Shown here piece by piece: positions 8,268-14,872 of a DNA stretch of 24,920 nt (the stretch's first letter is position 1; each line of letters begins with the position of its first letter). A program made the position numbers and the translations under genes. Under the pieces are notes generated by a model. It saw only the letters and a program-made list of their open reading frames with translations. It was not told the origin of the DNA and did not search any database. The DNA is from an uncultured Clostridia bacterium (lineage in GTDB: Bacteria > Bacillota > Clostridia > Oscillospirales > Acutalibacteraceae): assembly GCA_937898195.1 (NCBI GenBank), contig CALEJD010000032.1:1-24920 (forward strand), in the 5' to 3' direction.

Positions 8268-8935
8268 AATCAAGTGATAATCTTTTCTGGCTTGGTCGAT
8301 ATGTTGAGAGAGTTTTCACAACTCTTAAAGCCTTTACCGAGTGCTATGATATTATGATTGATATCAATGATGAAGAATATATAAATTTCTGTCGCAGACT
8401 TGGAATTGCTAATAACTATTCTTGTCGTCAGGAATTTATCAGTTCATTCTTGTTCGACTCAAACGACCCTGCGTCAATCTATTCTTCTCTTTTGCACGCA
8501 TACGACAATGCGGTTGAAATGAGAAATGTTATTTCTTCTGACACCTTGTCATATCTTCAACTTGCAGTTGATATTATGGAAAAGAGCAGTAGCAGTAATG
8601 CACCACTTCTCAAGGTTCAAGAAGTAACAGACTGGATTTTTGCATTCTGGGGTAGTGCTGACGATAATATCGAAGCAGAAGTTTCAAGAAACATTTTGAA
8701 ATTCGGCAGAAGTATTGAGCGACTTGATTTATATACAAGACTTGATTATCCTATTGAGCTTTTAAGAAAAGAATTCTCAATTATGCTTAACCGTCTTTAC
8801 AAGGTGGGAATTGACTGTAATGTGGGGGCGATAGAGCGTCTTACTCGTATGATTTTAGAAGAAGACGATTATGCACCATATAAAATCTCAATTCAGAATG
8901 AATTGTGTCAACTTTTTGTAACGGGGGTGGTGTAA
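8249..8935 (+). CDS. Alpha-E domain protein (DUF403), predicted partner of the ATP-grasp ligase
   Basis: The 228-residue helical protein opens with S-S-D-N-L-F-W-L-G-R-Y-V-E-R, the hallmark of the alpha-E family, and has later W-I-F-A-F-W-G-S and S-I-E-R-L-D segments. No catalytic activity is established for the family; it nearly always lies next to circularly permuted ATP-grasp and transglutaminase-like genes. It is shorter than the roughly 300 residues common elsewhere. Its start overlaps the ligase gene, with GGGAGGAGG upstream, suggesting translational coupling. The next gene begins one base after the stop. Confidence 0.85.
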   Translation: MGVISIKSSDNLFWLGRYVERVFTTLKAFTECYDIMIDINDEEYINFCRRLGIANNYSCRQEFISSFLFDSNDPASIYSSLLHAYDNAVEMRNVISSDTLSYLQLAVDIMEKSSSSNAPLLKVQEVTDWIFAFWGSADDNIEAEVSRNILKFGRSIERLDLYTRLDYPIELLRKEFSIMLNRLYKVGIDCNVGAIERLTRMILEEDDYAPYKISIQNELCQLFVTGVV

Positions 8936-8936
8936 T

Positions 8937-9713
8937 ATGGCAGTTTTAGATTTTTCTTATAATATGTCAATAAAATTTTCAATGCCTGCAATCAAGCATT
9001 GTTACACACTCCGATGTATTCCATTAGAATGTGAAAGTCAGCATATTGAAGACATAAAAGTGACAGTTTTTCCCGAAAACGAACTCACTTATTCAAAAGA
9101 TGGCTTTGGCAATATCCTAGTAACTGACAGAATTGTTACAATGCACAATGAATTTACAGTTGATGTTACGGGCACAGTAACAACAGGTGCACACATAACA
9201 CCTGAAACTGATTTGAACCCTGTTTATAAATACCCAACGCATTTTACACAATGTGGCGCAGAGCTACAAAAAATGTTTGACAGAATTCAAGTGGGCATAT
9301 CCAGCGATGCAGTTGATACTGCACTCAAATTCACTCGTGCAATCCGTGCGAATATTGTTTATAAAACAGGCTCAACAAGTGTTATTACAACGGCTGAAGA
9401 AGCACTGCTCAATGGCGCAGGTGTTTGTCAAGATTATTCTCACATTCTCTTGGCTCTTTTACGCCGTGCAGGTGTACCTTGTCGTTATGTTGTTGGTATG
9501 ATGGTTGGTGAGGGTGAAACTCACGCTTGGGTTGAGGTTTATCATAATGGTAACTGGCACGGTGTTGACCCTACTAATAATCGTCTTGCAGACGAAAACT
9601 ATATTATCATTAGCCGTGGCCGTGATTTTGCCGATTGTGGCATAAATCGTGGACTTTTAACTGGTGGTGGAATGCAGACACAATCAGTTTCATTAAAGGT
9701 AACAAAAAGGTAG
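8937..9713 (+). CDS. Transglutaminase-like cysteine peptidase-fold protein
   Basis: The 258-residue protein has an N-terminal beta-rich domain and a C-terminal transglutaminase core. The triad is visible: Cys164 in G-A-G-V-C-Q-D-Y-S-H, His196 in G-E-T-H-A-W-V-E-V, and Asp211 in W-H-G-V-D-P-T-N-N. No signal peptide is seen, so it is cytoplasmic. In bacteria this subtype is usually encoded with the circularly permuted ATP-grasp and alpha-E genes and is predicted to cleave or transfer the amide bonds made by the ligase. The biochemical reaction is unknown. The ribosome site lies inside the end of the alpha-E gene. Confidence 0.88.
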   Translation: MAVLDFSYNMSIKFSMPAIKHCYTLRCIPLECESQHIEDIKVTVFPENELTYSKDGFGNILVTDRIVTMHNEFTVDVTGTVTTGAHITPETDLNPVYKYPTHFTQCGAELQKMFDRIQVGISSDAVDTALKFTRAIRANIVYKTGSTSVITTAEEALLNGAGVCQDYSHILLALLRRAGVPCRYVVGMMVGEGETHAWVEVYHNGNWHGVDPTNNRLADENYIIISRGRDFADCGINRGLLTGGGMQTQSVSLKVTKR

Positions 9714-9719
9714 TTTTTT

Positions 9720-10502
9720 ATGGATATTGGTTTATCTTCGGCTTGTTTTTATCCGCTCGAAACAGAAAAATCTGTTATAAGAGCGTGTGAAACAGGAGCA
9801 AAAACAATAGAAATATTTATGAATGCTGATTCAGAGTTTGAGCCTGATTTCGTCAAGAATATGGCACAAATTTGTAAATCCTATGGTGTGAGAGTTGCAT
9901 CTGTGCACACAATGGGGTCATTCACAGAGTCATTCCATCTTTTCAGTTCATATAACAGAAGATATTATGAAGCGAAAGAGACATCATTTAAACGCCATTT
10001 TGATGTTATGCACACTCTCGGCGCAGAAATTCTTGTCATGCACGGCATAAAGAAACCGGGCAGTATCTCTGACGAAGAATATTTTGAGCGCTTTGGTGAA
10101 TTAACCCTTATGGGCAAGGCAGAAAATCTTAAAGTCTGTCAAGAAAATGTTGTGCATTACCGAAGTGAAAGCCCCGATTTTCTTTATCGTATGGGTGAAT
10201 ATATCGGTGACGATTTCAATATGGTTTTTGATATAAAACAATCTGTGAGAACGGGTGAAAACCCCTTTGATTTTGCAAAGAAATTGCATAAATATATCCG
10301 TCATATTCACATAAGTGACCATAACAGCGAAAAGGATTGCTTTGTGCCTTGCAAGAACGGAACATTCGACTTTAAAAAGTTCTTTGACCTTATGAAAAGT
10401 TGTAGTTATACGGGTGACTATATCCTTGAACTCTATGAAAACGGCTATGAAAGTGACAAAGAACTGATTTTTGCATTAAATGAACTGAAAAAATTGCTTT
10501 AA
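9720..10502 (+). CDS. Sugar phosphate isomerase/epimerase-like TIM-barrel protein
   Basis: The 260-residue protein belongs to the xylose-isomerase-like TIM barrel (AP endonuclease 2) superfamily. Signs are the N-terminal strand I-G-L-S-S-A-C-F, V-A-S-V-H-T-M-G, the strand I-L-V-M-H-G, M-V-F-D-I-K, H-I-H-I-S-D-H and I-L-E-L-Y-E-N, where metal-binding His, Asp and Glu residues usually fall. The superfamily includes isomerases, epimerases, dehydratases and endonucleases, and the substrate cannot be told. It starts six bases after the transglutaminase gene, so it is likely part of the same operon; that is not the standard composition of the ligase cluster known to me. Confidence 0.75.
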   Translation: MDIGLSSACFYPLETEKSVIRACETGAKTIEIFMNADSEFEPDFVKNMAQICKSYGVRVASVHTMGSFTESFHLFSSYNRRYYEAKETSFKRHFDVMHTLGAEILVMHGIKKPGSISDEEYFERFGELTLMGKAENLKVCQENVVHYRSESPDFLYRMGEYIGDDFNMVFDIKQSVRTGENPFDFAKKLHKYIRHIHISDHNSEKDCFVPCKNGTFDFKKFFDLMKSCSYTGDYILELYENGYESDKELIFALNELKKLL

Positions 10503-10506
10503 ACCC

Positions 10507-10536
10507 TTTACTTTGTGCCTTTTTATATGTTACAAT
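10507..10536 (+). promoter_or_regulatory. Possible nrdR promoter
   Basis: TTTACT (10507-10512) and TACAAT (10531-10536) are spaced 18 bp, in the 66-base gap before nrdR. The match to sigma-A consensus is moderate and alternative A/T-rich boxes exist nearby. Confidence 0.35.
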
Positions 10537-10568
10537 ACAATATATAGTAAAATATAGGAAGTGTTTTT

Positions 10569-11024
10569 ATGAGATGTCCATTCTGTGGATTTGAAGAAAG
10601 CAAAGTTATCGACTCACGTCCAACTGATGAGGGTGAGAGAATCCGTCGTCGTCGTGAATGTATCAAATGTACAAAGAGATTCACAACATACGAAATTATC
10701 GAAAGTGTTCCGATTGTAGTTGTTAAGAAAGATAAAACACGTGAGGTTTTCGATAGACAAAAACTCATTAAAGGTATGCTCACAGCTTGTGAAAAGCGTC
10801 CTGTTTCAATGGAAACTATCGAAAGAGCAGTCAGCGAAATCGAATCAACTTTGCAGAATTCTCTCGACCGTGAAGTAACATCAGTTCATGTTGGTGAACT
10901 TGTTATGGAACAGCTTAAAGAAATAGACCAAGTGGCTTATGTGCGTTTCGCATCAGTTTATAAGCAGTTCAAAGACGTAAACGCATTTATGGAAGAACTT
11001 TCAAACTTCCTTGATAAGAAATAA
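10569..11024 (+). CDS. nrdR: Transcriptional repressor NrdR
   Basis: NrdR senses ATP/dATP and represses ribonucleotide reductase genes by binding NrdR boxes. The 151-residue length is standard. The N-terminal zinc ribbon is visible as Cys3-x-x-Cys6 and Cys31-x-x-Cys34, followed by R-F-T-T-Y-E and an ATP-cone domain (about 46-136) starting V-V-V-K-K-D. AGGAAGTG precedes the ATG. No ribonucleotide reductase gene is in the window, so its targets lie elsewhere. The secreted transglutaminase gene follows after 25 bases. Confidence 0.95.
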   Translation: MRCPFCGFEESKVIDSRPTDEGERIRRRRECIKCTKRFTTYEIIESVPIVVVKKDKTREVFDRQKLIKGMLTACEKRPVSMETIERAVSEIESTLQNSLDREVTSVHVGELVMEQLKEIDQVAYVRFASVYKQFKDVNAFMEELSNFLDKK

Positions 11025-11049
11025 TTAATATTAAAAATGAGGTGTCATT

Positions 11050-12552
11050 ATGAAGAAAACGGTTTTTAAGGTGCTGTCAGTCGTAATGGCACTTTGTGTT
11101 TTTTTTGGCGTTTTGCCTGTGGTTGCTTCAGCAGAAAACATAGAATTGCCAACAGTAGAGAATGTTCCAATGATTAAGTTTTCACCTGAAACAAAAATTG
11201 ATGTTCAGGTTGGTGGTAACACTATAAACAAGTTTTATAGCGCAGGAACAGAAGTCGATACTACAAAATATTTTTATAATCAGTTAACAAACAATCAAAA
11301 AAAGCTTTATGACCAGATTCTTGCAGCAGGTCCTGTTGAGACGATTGAGATTGATATGACAGATATTTCAATTACTAGCACAGGATTGACATCTTCAGTA
11401 TGTCAAAATGATGCTGTTAGTAAGGCTCAGCAGGATATCATTATGGCAATTACTGCACTTAATGAAGATAAGCCCTTGTTTTTCTGGTCAGCAGGATTTG
11501 GCTTTTTACCGAATGGCATAGTTGAACGAAGTGGACTGAATTATGTTTGCACAATTACGGCATTAACTATCACGATAAATCTTGATACAACCCATTTCGC
11601 CGATTATAACGATGTTAAGACTAAATTGCAGGCAGTTAAAGACAAATATCCCACAATTCCAGTTTATGGTATAAGTCGTCACGAGAAGTTAAAATCTATT
11701 CACGACTATCTCGCAAATAATATTGTTTATGACCCTAATGTTGATACTAATCCAGCATCAAATGACTTTGATGTTTATGGCGCATTAATTAATGGTTTGT
11801 GTGTTTGCGAAGGATATGCCGAAGCATTCAAACTTCTTTGTGACCGTGAGGGTATTCCTTGCATTACGGTTGTGGGCACTGGTAATGGTGGTGCTCACAA
11901 ATGGAATATGGTGCTTATGGAAGACGGTGAGTGGTATACACTCGACTCCACTTGGAATGACCAAGGGAGCAGTATATATTATAGCTATTTTCTTAACGGG
12001 GGCGGCACAAAGACCCCATGGTTTAATCCTGATGTTGCTGATTCAACAGTTCATATCCCAACGGGTACAATATTTAACAATGCACCTACGGCATTGACAT
12101 ATCCGACACTTTCTTTTGATGCCTATGGTATAGGCTTGTTAGCACCAGATGCCGGAGATGTTCATTTTGATAAAACTCGTGGTGTAATAATGGTTGGCAA
12201 AAATCTTCCGTATTATTACTATTATGATATTGTAGATGCAGAAACATATGGTATAACATCTAATTTTACAACCATATTAAATGGCACAGGCACAACCACA
12301 TCAACGCTCACTGTTACAGATGGCAGAACAACAAAAACCTATCTTGTTGCAATGCGTGGGGATATTGATGCTTCCAATGCAACCAATGCAACTGACTATA
12401 ATAATATAGCTCAGATTTGTGCAACAACTCATAAGGTTGATGATGCAACCGCAAAATTCTATGCTGGTGATATGACACAAGACGGTGCAATAGACGGATT
12501 TGATGCAATAGCTCTTGATTTGTATATGAAAGATACTTTAAAGTTTAATTAA
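11050..12552 (+). CDS. Secreted transglutaminase-like protein with C-terminal dockerin-like repeats
   Basis: The 500-residue protein has a Sec signal peptide (Lys3, hydrophobic 5-24, A-S-A cleavage site near 28). A transglutaminase core spans about 210-305, with Cys253 in V-C-E-G-Y-A, His283 in G-A-H-K-W-N and Asp299 in Y-T-L-D-S-T-W as the probable triad. At the C-terminus two segments resemble the duplicated calcium-loop/helix units of type I dockerins: G-D-I-D-A-S-N-A-T-N-A-T-D-Y (from 437) and G-D-M-T-Q-D-G-A-I-D-G-F-D-A (from 473). Dockerins bind cohesins on cell-surface scaffolds, so the protein may be displayed on such a complex; the first loop departs from the consensus, so this is inference. 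Extracellular peptidase or crosslinking activity is possible. It follows nrdR by 25 bases and ends at a bidirectional terminator. Confidence 0.82.
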   Translation: MKKTVFKVLSVVMALCVFFGVLPVVASAENIELPTVENVPMIKFSPETKIDVQVGGNTINKFYSAGTEVDTTKYFYNQLTNNQKKLYDQILAAGPVETIEIDMTDISITSTGLTSSVCQNDAVSKAQQDIIMAITALNEDKPLFFWSAGFGFLPNGIVERSGLNYVCTITALTITINLDTTHFADYNDVKTKLQAVKDKYPTIPVYGISRHEKLKSIHDYLANNIVYDPNVDTNPASNDFDVYGALINGLCVCEGYAEAFKLLCDREGIPCITVVGTGNGGAHKWNMVLMEDGEWYTLDSTWNDQGSSIYYSYFLNGGGTKTPWFNPDVADSTVHIPTGTIFNNAPTALTYPTLSFDAYGIGLLAPDAGDVHFDKTRGVIMVGKNLPYYYYYDIVDAETYGITSNFTTILNGTGTTTSTLTVTDGRTTKTYLVAMRGDIDASNATNATDYNNIAQICATTHKVDDATAKFYAGDMTQDGAIDGFDAIALDLYMKDTLKFN

Positions 12553-12561
12553 AAGAAGAAA

Positions 12562-12594
12562 ACCGATTGAGAGAAATCCCAATCGGTCTTTTTT
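12562..12594. terminator. Bidirectional intrinsic terminator
   Basis: ACCGATTG (12562-12569) pairs with CAATCGGT (12580-12587), followed by CTTTTTT on the plus strand and TTTTCTTCTT on the minus strand. It serves the convergent secreted transglutaminase and ECF S-component genes. Confidence 0.85.
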
Positions 12595-13111
12595 AATACT
12601 TATGAAATTTTCTGAGTGCTGTGGCAATGGGTAGAATAAGGATTCCCAACACCACGTTGCCGATACAATGCATAATATCAAATGAAAATCCTGCAACAAT
12701 CCAAGCAATCATAGTTTTAAAATCATATCCAAATATAATTGCTTGCGCGGGTGCATAAAGAGTTCCGTACAAAATTCCGTGAAGTCCCGAAACAATCATA
12801 TAAATAGGCACGGCAACTTTAGGTTTCATATTCTTTGGTAACAGCATAACCATTCCCCAGAGAATAGCCCAGATGTATAGATAAGCAAACCACCAAGTAC
12901 CAAAACCATAGATTATTCCTGACAAGAGAACAAATATGTAGATAGGCTTTAATGCGTCTTTGCGATAAACTATTGTATATGCAGTGATTAGAGTGCCCAA
13001 CAAATGAAAATTGGGCAATGCTTCCATCAATAGTTTTGAGAGTAACATTATTACCCCCAACATTGTGAAAACCAAAGTATCAACTAACTTTTTATATTTT
13101 TCACTTCTCAT
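12593..13111 (-). CDS. ECF transporter S component, probable cobamide uptake
   Basis: The 172-residue membrane protein has about five or six hydrophobic segments, with the arrangement typical of substrate-binding S components of energy-coupling-factor transporters (F-T-M-L-G-V-I-M-L-L-S-K near the N-terminus and short loops). No EcfA ATPases or EcfT lie nearby, so it would share a common energising module encoded elsewhere. It starts one base after the DUF4430 lipoprotein gene, downstream of a cobalamin riboswitch, so its substrate is most likely cobalamin or a precursor, as inferred for CbrT/CblT-type S components. The family assignment within ECF is not decided by sequence reading alone. 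Confidence 0.8.
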   Translation of the reverse strand: MRSEKYKKLVDTLVFTMLGVIMLLSKLLMEALPNFHLLGTLITAYTIVYRKDALKPIYIFVLLSGIIYGFGTWWFAYLYIWAILWGMVMLLPKNMKPKVAVPIYMIVSGLHGILYGTLYAPAQAIIFGYDFKTMIAWIVAGFSFDIMHCIGNVVLGILILPIATALRKFHKY

Positions 13112-13112
13112 A

Positions 13113-13529
13113 TTATGCCTTTGTTGCTACAAATGAATATGTTGTGCCGTCAACTATTTCTGTTGTGTCAACACCACTCATTGCATATTCACCATTCACA
13201 TAGAATGCCCAATATGCACCGTCAGCGTTGTACTCATATTTAATACCATTTACAGTATCAACCATAAGACCATATTGACCAACTTCGCCCGAGATAAGTT
13301 TTTCGGCTAAAAGTGCTTCGCCAACTGTGTTGGCCTCTGTTTTGATGTCAAAGGTTTTTTCGCTTCCGTCAAGGTCAACTACCTTGAATACAAAAGTTTT
13401 TTCTACCTTTGCATCTCCTGTGTCGTTGTTACTATCATTTCCACACGCTGAGAAAGAGAATGCCATAGCCACAATAAGCATCAGCGAGAGAACAGACAGT
13501 AATGTTTTTGATTGCATTACATTTTTCAT
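13113..13529 (-). CDS. DUF4430 lipoprotein, probable extracellular cobamide-binding partner
   Basis: The 138-residue protein begins with a lipoprotein signal peptide ending F-S-A-C-G, with Cys29 as the lipidation site, so it should be anchored outside the membrane. The mature part is a DUF4430 domain, with V-G-E-A-L-L, Y-W-A-F-Y-V-N-G-E-Y and a closing G-T-T-Y-S-F. The same domain forms the C-terminal part of animal transcobalamin and intrinsic factor (family knowledge). Together with the upstream cobalamin riboswitch and the downstream S component this suggests capture and hand-over of cobamides; binding is inferred, not shown. AAAGGAG lies upstream of the ATG. Confidence 0.85.
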   Translation of the reverse strand: MKNVMQSKTLLSVLSLMLIVAMAFSFSACGNDSNNDTGDAKVEKTFVFKVVDLDGSEKTFDIKTEANTVGEALLAEKLISGEVGQYGLMVDTVNGIKYEYNADGAYWAFYVNGEYAMSGVDTTEIVDGTTYSFVATKA

Positions 13530-13559
13530 AACTATAATCTCCTTTAATATTTGATTTTT

Positions 13560-13774
13560 TGATACACGGCTTATCGCTATATCGGTTTTCGCGACAACGA
13601 TAACTTAAAGACCGGGTATTCCGACTTGCAGACTAAAATGCGAAATTCGTCTTCTCGGGATTTCCCAATGACTTTACTTTTTGTGGCAAAAGTATGAAAA
13701 TCACTCATCTGCTTACGGCGACGGACTCGTTCAGGATTCTAACCTGATTCCCCGACATCCTTGACCTATATCGA
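13560..13774 (-). ncRNA. Cobalamin riboswitch
   Basis: Read on the minus strand, the leader contains GGGGAATCAGGTTAGAATCC, then CCGTCGCCGTAAGCAG, then TTGCCAC, ATTGGGAAATCCCGAGAAG and GCAAGTCGGAATACC. These correspond in order to the conserved boxes of the adenosyl/methyl-cobalamin riboswitch class. Downstream, TTATCGTTGT can pair with ATATAGCGATAA across an AAAAC loop, a possible expression-platform hairpin; no U-run follows, so control is probably translational. Expected to repress the DUF4430 and S-component genes when cobamide is plentiful. Confidence 0.87.
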
Positions 13775-13778
13775 AACA

Positions 13779-13807
13779 ATTATATACTCACGCCTGAAAT
13801 AAATCAA
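13779..13807 (-). promoter_or_regulatory. Sigma-A promoter of the cobalamin riboswitch transcript
   Basis: On the minus strand TTGATT (13807-13802), 17 bases, TATAAT (13784-13779). The predicted RNA start near 13772 is at the left edge of the riboswitch. Confidence 0.75.
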
Positions 13808-13814
13808 TAAAAAC

Positions 13815-13843
13815 TTGATTTATAGGGTAAATAAGATTAAAAT
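13815..13843 (+). promoter_or_regulatory. Promoter of the GDPD-like gene
   Basis: TTGATT (13815-13820), 17 bases, TAAAAT (13838-13843), back to back with the riboswitch promoter and ending 25 bases before the ATG. Confidence 0.6.
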
Positions 13844-13868
13844 GTAATTTATAAGGGAAGTGAAATAT

Positions 13869-14654
13869 ATGAAAAAAATTATAATACCAATCGCAACTAT
13901 TTTAATATTAGCAATTATAGGCACAACAATATTCTTCGGGGGGAGAACAATGAAATTGAATGAATATAAAAACACAGAATTAAATCTTCCCGAAGGTTTT
14001 ACAATTACAGCACATACAGGTTGTATGGGTACAAAAGAAAACTCTCTTGAGTCTATTAAAATGGGTATTGAAAACGGTGCGCAAATTATTGAGTTCGACT
14101 TGTATTTTACACAAGACGGCGAGCCTATACTTTCTCATGACGAGCCTGTGGGTGACGAGATAACTTTAGACGAAGCTTTTGCATATCTTCGTATGTTCAA
14201 AGATGCAAAAGCAAATGTTGACATAAAAACTGTTGATGCACTCGAAAAGGTTTATCCATTGGCAAAAGAGAATGATGTTGAAAATAGAATTTTCTATACA
14301 GGTGTTAAAGATGAATTTGTTGAGAGTGTCAGAAAAGATAGTCCTGAAATAAAATACTATCTTAATGTTGATGTTGATAAATCAAAGAATACTGATAAAG
14401 AATATTTGCAGTCATTAGTTGAAAAAGTGAAAAAAGCAGGGGCTATCGGCATAAACTTTAATTATAAATCAGCATCAAAAGAGTTGGTTGATATTTTCCA
14501 CGAAAATGGATTGTTAGTGTCAATATGGACAGTTGATAGCGAATATAATATGTATAAAATCCTGTCTTTTGGACCTGATAATATCACAACAAGACACCCA
14601 GACAAATTGTCAGAAATTATTAAGGTGAGAAGAGTCGAGCCAAACACGCCGTAA
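13869..14654 (+). CDS. Membrane-anchored glycerophosphodiester phosphodiesterase-like protein
   Basis: The 261-residue protein has an N-terminal hydrophobic anchor or uncleaved signal (about residues 3-22) and a GDPD TIM barrel outside. The domain shows I-T-A-H-T-G, K-E-N-S-L-E-S, E-F-D-L-Y-F-T-Q-D-G, L-S-H-D-E-P and late L-V-S-I-W-T-V-D. In classical enzymes the first motif is H-R-G; here Thr replaces the Arg, while the metal-binding Glu-x-Asp and the two catalytic His are kept, so activity or substrate may differ. GTG at 13860 lies only one base after the AAGGGA site, whereas ATG 13869 is at 10 bases, so ATG is chosen. It is monocistronic, divergent from the riboswitch unit. Confidence 0.82.
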   Translation: MKKIIIPIATILILAIIGTTIFFGGRTMKLNEYKNTELNLPEGFTITAHTGCMGTKENSLESIKMGIENGAQIIEFDLYFTQDGEPILSHDEPVGDEITLDEAFAYLRMFKDAKANVDIKTVDALEKVYPLAKENDVENRIFYTGVKDEFVESVRKDSPEIKYYLNVDVDKSKNTDKEYLQSLVEKVKKAGAIGINFNYKSASKELVDIFHENGLLVSIWTVDSEYNMYKILSFGPDNITTRHPDKLSEIIKVRRVEPNTP

Positions 14655-14666
14655 ACACAGACCTTC

Positions 14667-14740
14667 AGCGAATTTTCACTTTTTCGCCCTTGATTTGCGT
14701 CAGCAAATCTTCGGTCTCAAAAGCAAAAATTCACCTTAGT
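14667..14740. repeat. Imperfect palindrome after the GDPD-like gene
   Basis: The centre is GATTTGC-GTCA-GCAAATC and the outer arms GCGAATTTTCAC / CAAAAATTCACC are approximately complementary with mismatches. There is no coding potential. It may be a small repeat element or serve as a terminator for the upstream gene, although no strong U-run adjoins the central stem. Confidence 0.5.
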
Positions 14741-14769
14741 AAAAAATTTAAGGAAATTTGTCAAAATTA

Positions 14770-14798
14770 TTGACTTTTTGCGAATTTTTATTTATATT
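14770..14798 (+). promoter_or_regulatory. Sigma-A promoter of the pot operon
   Basis: TTGACT (14770-14775), 17 bases, TATATT (14793-14798): five of six matches in each box. The predicted start near 14805 coincides with the first base of a structured leader. Confidence 0.75.
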
Positions 14799-14804
14799 TA
14801 TTTC

Positions 14805-14872
14805 ATACCAAATAGGGACGGCTAACATAAGCTGTCCCAACTATACCTATCGGTTGGAAAGGGGCTGCATAA
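14805..14872 (+). ncRNA. Structured 5' leader of potABCD, candidate cis-regulatory RNA
   Basis: CCAAATAGG (14808-14816) can pair with CCTAT (14846-14850) plus TTGG (14854-14857), enclosing a hairpin GACGGCT-AACATA-AGCTGTC (14817-14836). Alternatively CCAAC (14837-14841) pairs with GTTGG (14853-14857). The two pairings exclude each other and the ribosome site AAAGGGG (14858-14864) adjoins them. It matches no riboswitch class I recognise. Confidence 0.5.

Noticed and set aside
12314..12508. Minus-strand frame opposite the dockerin-like region
   Set aside because: It is the antisense shadow of a well-supported gene and is rich in His and Leu without family features.
13560..13774. Riboswitch region as a tandem repeat because CGATATAG occurs at both ends
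   Set aside because: The order of conserved boxes matches a cobalamin riboswitch; the repeated octamer alone is not evidence of a repeat element.
14805..14872. Leader of potA as a guanidine-II (mini-ykkC) riboswitch because of ACGG
   Set aside because: That class needs two short hairpins each with an ACGR loop; here the ACGG is in a stem and there is only one.
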